Positions 1-6,533 of a DNA stretch of 9,889 bases are shown piece after piece. The notes beneath the pieces were generated by a model that was not told where the DNA came from, made no database searches, and saw nothing but the letters and a program-made list of their open reading frames with translations. The DNA is from CAYWFF01 sp964458085. GTDB lineage: Bacteria; Patescibacteriota; Microgenomatia; UBA8517. The stretch covers positions 1 to 9,889 of the forward strand of contig CAYWFF010000033.1 of the NCBI GenBank assembly GCA_964458085.1, written 5' to 3'. The first letter of the stretch is position 1. Each line of letters begins with the position of its first letter. Made by a program: the position numbers and the translations under genes.

Positions 1-203
1 CACATTTTATAGATCTGGTCGGTGCAACAACTCTTGCGGAAGGGTTGCAGGTTGGTTTTTTGAGCTGGATTGGTTTTGTGGCGACTACTCATTTAGTTCA
101 TATTCTTTATGAACGAAGAAGTCTAAGTCTGTGGTTAATTAATATCGGTTACCACTTTGTCGAGATTTTATTAATGTCAATTCTTTTGACGCTTTGGGTT
201 TAA
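1..203 (+). CDS. DUF1761-type membrane protein, C-terminal fragment
   Basis: Open reading frame entering from the left edge (first full codon at base 3) and ending at the TAA at 201-203; 66 residues are visible. The fragment has two hydrophobic stretches. The first, around FLSWIGFVATTHLVHILYE, is followed by a short charged turn (ERRS). The second runs from LWLINIGYHFVEILLM to the end. The pattern of a GFV(A/T)TT helix, a short loop ending in an LWLIN-like motif and a last helix matches my recollection of the C-terminus of DUF1761 proteins, small four-helix membrane proteins of unknown function. The N-terminal half lies outside the window. A terminator-like hairpin follows, so this is probably the last gene of its transcript. 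The family call is by pattern memory only; any other small polytopic membrane protein remains possible. Confidence 0.65.
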   Translation, partial: HFIDLVGATTLAEGLQVGFLSWIGFVATTHLVHILYERRSLSLWLINIGYHFVEILLMSILLTLWV

Positions 204-221
204 ATATTTCTGGTACCTTTT

Positions 222-253
222 AAACGCTCACTTAATTTAAAAGTGGTGTTTTT
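222..253 (+). terminator. Rho-independent-type terminator hairpin
   Basis: AAACGC-T-CACTT, a 7-base AATTTAA loop, then AAGTG-GTGTTT form an 11-pair stem with one bulged T and one G-T wobble, ending in TTTTT (249-253). It lies 18 bases after the DUF1761 stop and before the next promoter. The stem is AT-rich, so termination may be partial. Confidence 0.5.
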
Positions 254-289
254 AAAGATATGGAGCCTGTATTATCATTGAAAAACTAC

Positions 290-318
290 TTGACAATTAA
301 CATTGTGTGTTATATATT
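290..318 (+). promoter_or_regulatory. Sigma-70-type promoter of the membrane protein/Xre pair
   Basis: TTGACA at 290-295, a 17-base spacer, then TATATT at 313-318 (5 of 6 consensus). Predicted transcription start is near 325, giving a leader of about 23 bases before the ATG at 348. No Shine-Dalgarno is visible in that leader. Confidence 0.7.
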
Positions 319-347
319 TCTAACTAATAGTTATCTATATCTAACAT

Positions 348-764
348 ATGATCGGAAAATCAGATTGGTTTGTCAGACGTAAATATTCAGGGTGGGGTTT
401 AACTCCTGTCAAATGGCAGGGATTTTTATACATTGCAGGTATAGTTGCTGTTGGATTTGTACTTCAAACTTTACCTTTAGAGTCTCCATGGAAAATAATT
501 GTTCTGGGTGTTTTTACAGTTATTTTTATTCTCGATGTTTTACTTATAATGGCATCGCAAAAACTTGACGAAAGGGAAGCTAAAATCGAAGCACTTGCAG
601 AAAGGAATGCTTCTTGGGGGATGATAACCGCACTTTCGGTACTATTGATTTATAGTGCGATTAATCAAAAAAATGATCTTATGCCTTATTTTATCATAGT
701 ACTTATTGTCGGTTTACTTGCAAAAGCCGGTACTAACCTCATATTTCGAAAAAGAGCACTATAA
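348..764 (+). CDS. Four-helix membrane protein paired with an Xre regulator (DUF2178-like, tentative)
   Basis: 138-residue integral membrane protein of unknown function. Hydrophobic segments lie near residues 24-43, 49-70, 91-107 and 112-131. A short charged loop carrying KLDEREAKIEALAER separates helices two and three. A DERE-type motif in the loop, about 140 residues, four helices and an Xre-family gene directly downstream are features I associate with DUF2178-like membrane proteins, but I cannot confirm the family. The N-terminus is basic (RRK), so the first loop is probably cytoplasmic. The ATG at 348 sits 23 bases after the start site predicted from a good promoter. The stop TAA (762-764) is one base from the regulator's ATG, so the two are almost certainly co-transcribed. 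The regulator plausibly controls this transcript, or the membrane protein may modulate the regulator; both are inference. Confidence 0.75.
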   Translation: MIGKSDWFVRRKYSGWGLTPVKWQGFLYIAGIVAVGFVLQTLPLESPWKIIVLGVFTVIFILDVLLIMASQKLDEREAKIEALAERNASWGMITALSVLLIYSAINQKNDLMPYFIIVLIVGLLAKAGTNLIFRKRAL

Positions 765-765
765 A

Positions 766-960
766 ATGAAAACGCGAATTAAGGAATTTCGTGCCAAAAA
801 AAATATAACCCAGGAACAGCTTGCAGAGATGGTGGGTGTGAGGCGGGAAACTATTGTTTTTTTAGAAGCTGGTAAATATAACCCTTCACTTAGGTTGGCA
901 CATGATGTAGCAAAAGCATTTGACTCCAGGATTTCAGATATTTTCACATTTGATGACTAA
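766..960 (+). CDS. Xre-family helix-turn-helix regulator (64 aa)
   Basis: Single-domain DNA-binding protein. The five-helix Xre fold is clear: an N-terminal KTRIKEFRAKKNITQEQLAE, a turn at VGVRRETI, then FLEAGKYNPSLRLAHDVAKAF and the C-terminal SDIFTFDD. This is typical of the small Xre proteins whose consensus reads TQEQLA-x-VGVSRQTI-x-x-IE-x-GKYNPSL. The frame is open 20 codons further upstream, to 706, but that extension would overlap the membrane gene. The ATG at 766 gives the canonical family N-terminus (MKxRIKE) one base after the upstream stop, so it is the start used here. No Shine-Dalgarno is seen, and translation is probably coupled to the upstream gene. No sensor domain is present. 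Likely role: a repressor or activator of its own small operon. The next gene begins 38 bases downstream. Confidence 0.9.
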   Translation: MKTRIKEFRAKKNITQEQLAEMVGVRRETIVFLEAGKYNPSLRLAHDVAKAFDSRISDIFTFDD

Positions 961-986
961 CCCTTTTTCTTTTCTCTCTGGTGGGC

Positions 987-992
987 TACACT
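987..992 (+). promoter_or_regulatory. Possible -10 element of a leaderless alpha/beta hydrolase mRNA
   Basis: TACACT (4 of 6 consensus) ends exactly six bases before the ATG at 999. No convincing -35 is present. It is listed because the spacing repeats at stronger sites in the window (2146-2151, 6534-6539, 9494-9499, 9859-9864). Confidence 0.3.
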
Positions 993-998
993 TTTGTC

Positions 999-2111
999 AT
1001 GCTTTTTAAGCCGGGAACACTTATACGTATTCAGGCAGAGCCTTTTAAAAGAAAACGGTCAATTTGGTTAATACTAATTGCAGCCGTAGTTTTGTTTATT
1101 TTTGGAGTTTCATTGTCAATATTAAATTCACAACAAACAAAAAAAGTTAGCTCCAACAATTCTAATGCTCAAGCGGAAGCATTAACACCCACGCTTTCTC
1201 AAAGTCCGACGCCATTTCCATTTCAGGAACTGACGATCCCTTATTTAAGAAATAGGGCATATGTAAGTAAAATGGGAAGCCTAAAAGAAGTGTCAAAAAA
1301 TAATAATTATATTTCGTATACTACGTCTTATAACTCTGACGGCTTATCCGTCGAGGGTTTGCTGACGGTTCCCATGACTCCGATGTCCTCTAAAATGCCT
1401 GCAATTATATTTATTCATGGCTATATTCCGCCCGACAGTTATCAAACTACTGTCAATTATGCGTCTTATGTTGATTATTTTGCCCGAAACGGATTTGTAG
1501 TTTTCAAAATTGATCTTCGCGGGCATGGTAATTCCGAAGGAGAAGCTTCGGGTGCGTATTACTCCGGCGATTATATAGTAGATACATTAAACGCTTACGA
1601 AGCTTTAAAGACGCTTGATTTTGTTGATTCTGAGGCAATCGGGTTGTGGGGACACAGTATGGCGGGAAATGTGGTTTTAAGAACTTTGGCAGCTAGACCC
1701 GAATTTCCTGCGGCAGTAATTTGGGCAGGGGCAGTTTACACCTATACTGATATGCAGGAATTCGGGATTCAGGACGGAAGTTATCGTGCTCTATCACAAG
1801 ACACACCACGCGCTCGATATCGGCAGGAACTGCGTGACACTTATGGCAATTTTGATGCCGCACAACCTTTTTGGCAACAAGTTGCTGCCACAAACTATTT
1901 ATCAGACATAACCGGCGCAATTCAGATTCACCATACCCTAGACGATAGTGTGGTATCCGTAAACTACAGTAGAAACCTAAAAAAACTTTTAGATTCTACG
2001 GGAGTTGTCAATTCACTCAGAGAATATCAATCGGGTGGACATAATTTGACAGGGACAACTTTTATAGAAGCTATGAATGCGAGTGTGGAATTTTTTAAAC
2101 AACATTTATAA
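999..2111 (+). CDS. Membrane-anchored alpha/beta hydrolase (S9/esterase-like)
   Basis: 370-residue serine hydrolase. A basic N-terminus (FKRKR, 16-20) precedes one membrane segment (about 22-43). A Ser/Asn/Thr/Pro-rich linker follows, so the catalytic domain should face outside. The hydrolase fold is clear: IIFIHGY (oxyanion-side HG motif), KIDLRGHGNSEG, and the nucleophile elbow GHSMAG with Ser220. The rest of the triad is probably Asp315 or Asp316 (HHTLDDSV) and His348 (SGGHNL). The arrangement fits prolyl-oligopeptidase/acyl-esterase relatives (peptidase S9 or dienelactone-hydrolase-like); substrate cannot be told from sequence. A GTG at 981 is in frame, but the ATG at 999 is preferred: neither has a Shine-Dalgarno, and a -10-like TACACT lies six bases before 999. 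There is no beta-propeller domain, so it is more likely an esterase or small-peptide hydrolase than a true oligopeptidase. Confidence 0.88.
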   Translation: MLFKPGTLIRIQAEPFKRKRSIWLILIAAVVLFIFGVSLSILNSQQTKKVSSNNSNAQAEALTPTLSQSPTPFPFQELTIPYLRNRAYVSKMGSLKEVSKNNNYISYTTSYNSDGLSVEGLLTVPMTPMSSKMPAIIFIHGYIPPDSYQTTVNYASYVDYFARNGFVVFKIDLRGHGNSEGEASGAYYSGDYIVDTLNAYEALKTLDFVDSEAIGLWGHSMAGNVVLRTLAARPEFPAAVIWAGAVYTYTDMQEFGIQDGSYRALSQDTPRARYRQELRDTYGNFDAAQPFWQQVAATNYLSDITGAIQIHHTLDDSVVSVNYSRNLKKLLDSTGVVNSLREYQSGGHNLTGTTFIEAMNASVEFFKQHL

Positions 2112-2122
2112 AGTAATTAATA

Positions 2123-2151
2123 TTGCTAAAGCATGTTTCGTAAAGTAAAAT
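2123..2151 (+). promoter_or_regulatory. Promoter giving a leaderless mRNA for the 2158 gene
   Basis: TTGCTA at 2123-2128 (4 of 6), a 17-base spacer, then TAAAAT at 2146-2151 (5 of 6). Six bases separate the -10 from the ATG at 2158, so the predicted +1 coincides with the A of the start codon. Confidence 0.6.
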
Positions 2152-2157
2152 GCAACT

Positions 2158-2817
2158 ATGTCAAAGGGACTTATAATTGCGGTTGTTGCCGGAGTAATAA
2201 TAATTCTTGGCGGTGCAGGTTTTTACTTCATGAACAAGAATCAGACTTCTAAACCTGTTTCAGAACTTGTACAAAATGATCCAACTTCCCAAAATTCTGA
2301 CATTGGAAAAGTTAGTGAAAAAATGTCTTTGAAAAGTTTTCTGGGGTCACAAGCCAGTCAGAAATGTAATTACAACGACTTGGAGAACTTGTCTTCAGGA
2401 ACGGTTTATGTCGGAAACGGCAAGGTCCGGGGCGATTTTGAAAGTAAGGCAACGGGCAATAATGTATTGGCACACATGATCTCAGATGGCACAAAAGTAT
2501 TTGTCTGGACAGACGGAACTGCGCAAGGAATAAGCTTTGATGTCACAAAGGTTGAAGAATGGGCTGATAACGCCCAAGGGAGTCAGTCTCTGGATGTCAA
2601 TAAAGAAGTAGAGTATTCGTGTAGCAACTGGGTGGTAGACCAGTCTCAATTTAGTGTTCCTGGGGATATTGAATTTACTGATTTTACTGAGCTTGCAGAG
2701 CAGTTTGGAACTATATTGGATCAAAATGACCCTTCAGGTGAATCTTCTCAATGCGCTGCCTGTGAAGCGCTTTCGGGTGAAGCAAAAGATACCTGTCTTC
2801 AAGCTTTGGGATGTTAA
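2158..2817 (+). CDS. Membrane-anchored extracytoplasmic protein with Cys-rich tail, unknown function
   Basis: 219 residues. One N-terminal membrane segment (about 4-25, rich in Ile/Val/Gly) is followed by a polar Gln/Asn/Ser linker. A globular domain then runs from about residue 57 to 190. It contains a segment reading TVYVGNGKVRGDFES, followed by HMISDGTKVFVWTDGTAQG. These resemble the beta-strand pattern of LolA-like or DUF4412-like outer-surface proteins, but I do not recognise a named family. Proteins with this layout (MSLKxxL, then a Cys, then NGKxRGDF, then VWTDG) feel familiar from candidate-phyla genomes. Cysteines at 70 and 155 in the globular part are well placed to form a disulfide. 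The acidic tail ends with Cys199, 202, 213 and 219 (CxxC-x10-C-x5-C), suggesting two disulfides or a metal site. There is no lipobox. Expression is probably leaderless from its own promoter. Function unknown. Confidence 0.8.
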   Translation: MSKGLIIAVVAGVIIILGGAGFYFMNKNQTSKPVSELVQNDPTSQNSDIGKVSEKMSLKSFLGSQASQKCNYNDLENLSSGTVYVGNGKVRGDFESKATGNNVLAHMISDGTKVFVWTDGTAQGISFDVTKVEEWADNAQGSQSLDVNKEVEYSCSNWVVDQSQFSVPGDIEFTDFTELAEQFGTILDQNDPSGESSQCAACEALSGEAKDTCLQALGC

Positions 2818-2844
2818 TATATTCTACTTCACAATAAAGTTAAT

Positions 2845-2876
2845 TTTTCCCTGTTACAATTTTTTGTACGGGAAAA
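2845..2876 (+). repeat. Imperfect inverted repeat downstream of the 2158 gene
   Basis: TTTTCCC (2845-2851) pairs with GGGAAAA (2870-2876), and an inner TACA/TGTA adds four pairs across a small internal loop. No T-run follows on the plus strand, so it is at best a weak terminator or an mRNA 3'-end stabiliser. The rest of the 136-base gap (2818-2953) shows nothing else besides the extended -10 at its end. Confidence 0.35.
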
Positions 2877-2939
2877 TCTGGAACAACTAAACGGTTGCTT
2901 ATCTGTTTAATTATTTCTTACACAACTGTTACGAATGGT

Positions 2940-2948
2940 TGTTAGCAT
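2940..2948 (+). promoter_or_regulatory. Extended -10 upstream of the sugar dehydrogenase gene
   Basis: TGT-TAGCAT: an extended -10 dinucleotide TG at 2940-2941 and a 4-of-6 hexamer at 2943-2948, five bases before the ATG at 2954. No good -35 is seen. Predicted start lies at or next to the start codon. Confidence 0.35.
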
Positions 2949-2953
2949 GAAGC

Positions 2954-4093
2954 ATGCGAAAGTGGGTACTTATCGTTTTTATATTACTTGTTTTAGGTTA
3001 TGCAGCTTACTTATATTTATCCCAACAAAATGATCCGGCTGCTATATTGCCACGAGTTCAAAACGGAGGTAATCAGTCAATTTCGGCAACTCCTGAAAAT
3101 TTGCCGAGAATTGCGATTTTTGCTGAAGGCTTAGATACTCCCTGGGCAATTGCATTTCTTCCGGGTGGCGATGTGTTAGTAACAGAACGCCCCGGACAGG
3201 TTCGCTTTATCAGTAGTAGCGGTGTATTACAGGAGACTCCTGCTCTTGATGTTTCAAATGTTAAAGAAACAAGCGAAGGTGGTTTGCACGGCATCGCGCT
3301 TCACCCTGCATTTTCTACAAATAATTTCATATACCTTTATTACACCTACGGCGGAAGTGGAGGAAATACTCTTAATCGTGTAAGCCGATATACTTTTGAC
3401 GATAACACTTTATCTAATGAAGAGATTCTTATTGACGCAATTCCCGGTTCAAGTAATCATGATGGAGGGAGAATTGCTTTTGGACCGGATGGGTTTTTAT
3501 ATATTACAACGGGAGATGCTCAGGAACCGTCATTGGCACAAAATACAGGCTCTCTTGCAGGGAAAATTTTACGGGTAACTGATACAGGCGACGCAGCCCC
3601 CGGCAATCCTTTTGGTAATAGGGTTTATTCGTATGGACACAGAAATCCACAAGGGATTACGTGGGACGATACCGGCCAACTCTGGGCAGCTGAGCATGGT
3701 CCATCCGGTTTTGAAACCGGAAACGATGAATTAAACAAAATAGAAAAAGGAGGTAATTTCGGCTGGCCGGAAGTCCGCGGTAAACAAACTCGCGACGGTA
3801 TGATTGCTCCTGTAGTAGAATCGGGAACATCGGAAACCTGGGCGCCTGCCGGATTGGCATTTAATAACGGATCCTTATTTTTTGCAGGACTTAGAGGACA
3901 AACACTTTATGAAGTGAAATTGAGTGATCCGACAAACGTGATAAAACATTTAGTTGGAGAATATGGGAGATTGCGAGCGGTTGTTAATGGACCTGAAGGG
4001 TTGCTGTATATTTCTACAAGTAACCGTGACGGACGAGGCAGACCTGATCGCGGAGATGACAAGATTCTAAGGATTAATCCTGAAAAGTTATAA
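2954..4093 (+). CDS. Membrane-anchored PQQ-dependent aldose sugar dehydrogenase
   Basis: 379 residues of the glucose/sorbosone dehydrogenase family (soluble GDH type, COG2133, six-bladed propeller). An N-terminal membrane segment (about 4-22) places the enzyme outside the cytoplasm. Family motifs run in order: GLDTPWAIAFLPGGDVLVTER, then EGGLHGIALHP, then NHDGGRIAFGPDGFLYITTGD. His169 in the last motif aligns by memory with the catalytic base His144 of Acinetobacter soluble GDH. These are followed by GHRNPQGITW (His229), a GNDELN-x-I-x-x-GGNFGWP segment and PAGLAF, with GLLYIST near the end. Known relatives oxidise aldoses using pyrroloquinoline quinone and pass electrons onward. No pqq genes lie here, so the cofactor would have to be acquired, or the protein may bind another ligand. 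The ATG at 2954 has no Shine-Dalgarno. Family assignment is firm; activity is inferred. Confidence 0.93.
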   Translation: MRKWVLIVFILLVLGYAAYLYLSQQNDPAAILPRVQNGGNQSISATPENLPRIAIFAEGLDTPWAIAFLPGGDVLVTERPGQVRFISSSGVLQETPALDVSNVKETSEGGLHGIALHPAFSTNNFIYLYYTYGGSGGNTLNRVSRYTFDDNTLSNEEILIDAIPGSSNHDGGRIAFGPDGFLYITTGDAQEPSLAQNTGSLAGKILRVTDTGDAAPGNPFGNRVYSYGHRNPQGITWDDTGQLWAAEHGPSGFETGNDELNKIEKGGNFGWPEVRGKQTRDGMIAPVVESGTSETWAPAGLAFNNGSLFFAGLRGQTLYEVKLSDPTNVIKHLVGEYGRLRAVVNGPEGLLYISTSNRDGRGRPDRGDDKILRINPEKL

Positions 4094-4155
4094 GATTATT
4101 TTTTTCTTAAAATTAGTATGATGATTAATTGTATCGGTTTTTCTTCTAATCTTAT
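4090..4155 (+). repeat. 9-bp inverted repeat bracketing the 3954-gene/4180-gene gap
   Basis: ATAAGATTA at 4090-4098, starting in the stop region of the dehydrogenase gene, is the exact reverse complement of TAATCTTAT at 4147-4155, which overlaps the expected -35 zone of the next promoter. The 48-base loop contains T-rich runs. It may be chance in such AT-rich sequence. Confidence 0.3.
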
Positions 4156-4163
4156 TTACATGG

Positions 4164-4172
4164 TGTTATAGT
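4164..4172 (+). promoter_or_regulatory. Extended -10 promoter, leaderless GTG gene
   Basis: TGT-TATAGT: extended -10 TG at 4164-4165 and a 5-of-6 hexamer at 4167-4172, seven bases before the GTG at 4180. The -35 is poor, as is usual for extended -10 promoters. Confidence 0.55.
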
Positions 4173-4179
4173 AGTTAAA

Positions 4180-4722
4180 GTGAAAGTGTTACATTATTCA
4201 GATCGCGCTTCACCTGATTTTCGGGCACTATACACTGAATGCGACGTCTTGTTTGCAACTGGAGACTTGAATCAGCTCGACTTTCCGGGTTTAGAAGATT
4301 TACAAACTAAAAAACCAGCTTTTGGAGTGTATGGCAACCATTGTTCCGGTACTTATTTTGAACCGTTAAATATAACGAATGTCCACAATAAAGTTATTAA
4401 TTGGAATGGTGTAACAATTGGTGGATTTCAGGGCTGTTTGAAATATAAGGAGGGCGGAATATTTTATACTGAAGCTAATGCAGTTATATTTGCTGATACC
4501 TTTCCGCATGTAGATATACTGCTCCTTCATGCCGGTCCTTACGGAATGCTTGATGACCCGACTGACCCGGTTCATATAGGATCCGAAAACATACAAAGAT
4601 ATGTGGTGGAAAAAAAACCGAAGTATGTGTTTGTCGGCCATCAATATTCAAATGCTGAAATGGAATTTGAAGGTACACTTTTATTTAGAACATACGGAGC
4701 ACGCATTGTTGAAATCGAATGA
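4180..4722 (+). CDS. Divergent metallophosphoesterase-like protein
   Basis: 180-residue cytoplasmic protein with the calcineurin-like metallophosphoesterase skeleton. It has VLHYSDRAS (Asp8), FATGDLNQL (Gly28-Asp29), VYGNHCSG (Asn53, His54), LLLLHAGPYG (His117) and YVFVGHQYSN (His154). Normal family members use D-x-H, GD, GNH(D/E), H and GHxH to hold two metals. Here the first His is replaced (Ala10), the acidic residue after GNH is Cys55, and the last His is Tyr156. Two metal ligands therefore appear altered, so activity may need a single metal or differ from standard phosphodiesterase chemistry. Start: GTG at 4180, chosen because it yields the MKVLHYSD family N-terminus and lies seven bases after an extended -10; GTG at 4186 is the alternative. 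It converges on the redox cluster with only six bases between stop codons. Confidence 0.82.
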   Translation: MKVLHYSDRASPDFRALYTECDVLFATGDLNQLDFPGLEDLQTKKPAFGVYGNHCSGTYFEPLNITNVHNKVINWNGVTIGGFQGCLKYKEGGIFYTEANAVIFADTFPHVDILLLHAGPYGMLDDPTDPVHIGSENIQRYVVEKKPKYVFVGHQYSNAEMEFEGTLLFRTYGARIVEIE

Positions 4723-4728
4723 AAGTGT

Positions 4729-5961
4729 TTAGCCAAACATCAAAAGTTCAGGGTTGAGTAAAAGAAGTAGTCCAATAATTACCATGGCTACTCCGCCAAC
4801 TAAATGTGAAAGATGAGAATACTTACTGCTTACTCCCGTCATTTCAAGGGTAAACATGGCGGTGAAAAAAATAAATAAATCATCTAGCATAAAGACAAAA
4901 ATGTATAAAAGCATGTAAAGGTAGTATTGCCATGAAGGTAGATTGCTTAATGTGAGAACTTGGGTAAAAATTACGGGAAGTCCCGCGGAGCAGATTAGTT
5001 CTACTAAATTCACAGCAAAAGCCAAGAGAATAATTCCTATAAAAGCTAAGACAAAAGACTTTTGTAGGGTTACATTTTTCAGTTTTTCAAAAATCACTTG
5101 TCTTTTTTCATTTCCGGTAACTTTACATGCCCCGGATTTATTGACCAAAAATTCGCGGAGGTAATAAATACCGCCGCCAAGCGCAATAGATGCGATAGCA
5201 ATTCTTACCCAGACGATAAAACCAATAAACAAAAGTAGATTAAGCCACGCAGCCATAAAAAGAAAGTAAACAAAAGCAGAAGCTACAATAAATGTAATTC
5301 CCAAAAGCCAACGTCTTTTAGTGTTTTTCATTCCAAGGAGCAAGCTTATTAAGAAAAGAAGTGTCCACATAGCACACGGATTAAACCCGTCCAGCGCTCC
5401 CAAAATAATTGTAAACAAAGGCAGCGACAAATGTTGAGTTTTAATTTCTCCCAAAAAGGGAACCTTCAGTTTTTCCGGCAAAGGAGAGTCTGGGGCTGAC
5501 TTTGAAGAATTATCGCTGTCTGTTATTTCTAAAGTATTAGAATCAGCCTGATTTGCTGTTTTTACTCCGACAATATCAGCAACAGAATCCGGACAGGAGT
5601 TTGTAAGGCAGTATTTAATTCTACTTTCGATTTTAGGAGCAGTAACGGATGCCGAGAAACCCGTAAACGTTTCGTTTCCTACTACGGTAAATGGAACTCC
5701 GGTTACTTCTTTTTCTAAAGTTTCACTGACTTCAATTAAGAAGTTTCTGTTTTGACTGCTTTTCCACACTTCATATCCATAAACTTTTACTTCAGGATTT
5801 TCATCTTCCATAGACTGCAGAAAAGGTTTTTCATGAGCGCAGTGTGGACAGCCTTCTCCCCAGAAGAAATATACATTTACCTGATTGGTGGCGTAAGCGG
5901 ACGGAGTAAAATTAAAAAAACACAATATTAAAACAATTCCTAATAATAATTTTTTGACCAT
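4729..5961 (-). CDS. Exported thioredoxin domain fused to CcdA/DsbD-like membrane domain
   Basis: 410 residues. A signal peptide or anchor (about 1-24, ending SAYA) leads into a thioredoxin-fold domain with FWGEGCPHC (Cys38, Cys41) and the cis-proline loop TGVPFTVV (Pro90). After a Ser/Asp-rich linker (about 135-165) comes a six-helix domain. It starts with GALDGFNPCAMWTLLF (Cys196) and has a second cysteine at VELICSAGLP (Cys324). The pair resembles the two redox cysteines of CcdA/DsbD, which move reducing equivalents across the membrane; here the thioredoxin domain is N-terminal and should be outside. Last of the minus-strand cluster: three bases after the thioredoxin gene's stop, with no Shine-Dalgarno, so probably translated by reinitiation. 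Likely role: keeping extracytoplasmic thiols reduced, or recycling an oxidoreductase, using electrons from the cytosolic thioredoxin encoded just upstream. Direction of electron flow is inferred. Confidence 0.88.
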   Translation of the reverse strand: MVKKLLLGIVLILCFFNFTPSAYATNQVNVYFFWGEGCPHCAHEKPFLQSMEDENPEVKVYGYEVWKSSQNRNFLIEVSETLEKEVTGVPFTVVGNETFTGFSASVTAPKIESRIKYCLTNSCPDSVADIVGVKTANQADSNTLEITDSDNSSKSAPDSPLPEKLKVPFLGEIKTQHLSLPLFTIILGALDGFNPCAMWTLLFLISLLLGMKNTKRRWLLGITFIVASAFVYFLFMAAWLNLLLFIGFIVWVRIAIASIALGGGIYYLREFLVNKSGACKVTGNEKRQVIFEKLKNVTLQKSFVLAFIGIILLAFAVNLVELICSAGLPVIFTQVLTLSNLPSWQYYLYMLLYIFVFMLDDLFIFFTAMFTLEMTGVSSKYSHLSHLVGGVAMVIIGLLLLLNPELLMFG

Positions 5962-5964
5962 GTT

Positions 5965-6234
5965 TTATTGGTTTTTATGGGTATTTACAGTTTTTATTAA
6001 TTCGTCTTTAGCAATCTCCCCATGTAACCGTAGAAATTCCTGTCCTTTGCTGTCTAAAAATACAAACACCGGCAAATTATCGGAAATATTATGCTTTGAA
6101 ACCATTTCTTTATCTTGGTCATAATCATAATACTCGGTTGTAAGCCACGGCAATTCTGACTCGATTTCTTTCCAGCGAGGTTTCATAACCAAACAACCGT
6201 TACACCAAACAGCCCCAAATTTTAGTACTTTCAT
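5965..6234 (-). CDS. Small cytosolic thioredoxin (CNGC active site)
   Basis: 89-residue thioredoxin-fold protein with no signal peptide. The active site is GAVWCNGCLVMKP (Cys11, Cys14; CNGC instead of the usual CGPC). YDYDQD forms the central strand, and the cis-proline motif is NLPVFVFLD (Pro55), followed by GEIAKDELI. It is shorter than a standard thioredoxin (about 105 residues) because the N-terminal strand and helix are missing. The ATG (6234-6232) overlaps the upstream UPF0251 stop as ATGA, and a full AAGGAGGT Shine-Dalgarno lies six bases before it, so translation is both coupled and strongly driven. It sits directly upstream of the membrane redox gene, making it the obvious cytosolic electron donor for that protein. 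No thioredoxin reductase is present in the window, so its reductant is not known. Confidence in the fold is high. Confidence 0.9.
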   Translation of the reverse strand: MKVLKFGAVWCNGCLVMKPRWKEIESELPWLTTEYYDYDQDKEMVSKHNISDNLPVFVFLDSKGQEFLRLHGEIAKDELIKTVNTHKNQ

Positions 6235-6527
6235 TTACTTACCTCCTTACTTTTTTCGTTTATTCGAATTGCTTTACCATTAATTAATGCCTCAGCGGTT
6301 TTTTTGATTGCTTTATCAAGAATTCTGGCAAACGTCGGTTGGGAAATTTCCATTTTTTCAGCTGCATTTTTTTGGTCTAATCCGTCGACCTCGTAAAGTT
6401 TCAAAGCTTCCAGTTCTTCGGGTAAAATTTCTACTTCCTCCAAAAAACGAAGGGGTACGCCTTGAGGCTTGAAATAATACACTTCGGGACTAAAACGCAC
6501 ACGTCGAGGAATTTTATTTCTAGGCAT
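6231..6527 (-). CDS. UPF0251 (DUF134) DNA-binding-like protein
   Basis: 98 residues from the ATG at 6527. The sequence follows the family closely: MPRNKIPRRVRFSPEVYYF, then KPQGVPLRFLEEVEILPEEL, then EALKLYEVDGL. A sigma-like helix-turn-helix follows at about 50-72 (LDQKNAAEKMEISQPTFARI) and the protein carries an ALINGKAIRI motif towards its C-terminus. UPF0251 proteins are small helix-turn-helix proteins of uncertain target, often next to DUF5320 or nitrogenase-cofactor-type (NifX/NifB-like) genes in anaerobes. The frame stays open eight codons further upstream (to 6551), but the ATG at 6527 gives the canonical MPR start and lies exactly six bases after a perfect TATAAT, implying an internal leaderless transcript. 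Its stop overlaps the thioredoxin start by four bases. Likely role: regulator of this redox cluster, inferred from position and fold. Confidence 0.9.
   Translation of the reverse strand: MPRNKIPRRVRFSPEVYYFKPQGVPLRFLEEVEILPEELEALKLYEVDGLDQKNAAEKMEISQPTFARILDKAIKKTAEALINGKAIRINEKSKEVSK
6241..6248 (-). promoter_or_regulatory. Full Shine-Dalgarno of the thioredoxin gene
   Basis: AAGGAGGT on the minus strand, six bases before the ATG at 6234. It is the only full consensus Shine-Dalgarno seen in the window and fits an internal operon gene whose start cannot be leaderless. Confidence 0.85.
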
Positions 6528-6533
6528 ATAAGC

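Noticed and set aside
706..765. Upstream extension of the Xre gene to an ATG at 706
   Set aside because: It would overlap the membrane gene by 59 bases; the extra residues are the membrane gene read in another frame, and the ATG at 766 gives the family N-terminus.
2845..2876. TTTTCCC/GGGAAAA hairpin as a Rho-independent terminator
   Set aside because: No T-run follows the stem on the plus strand and no minus-strand gene ends here; kept only as an inverted repeat.
3657..3860. Antisense open frame of 67 codons within the sugar dehydrogenase gene
   Set aside because: It is a shadow of a gene with full-length family motifs and has no start signals; the same holds for other antisense frames, such as 1693-1920 and 4366-4644.
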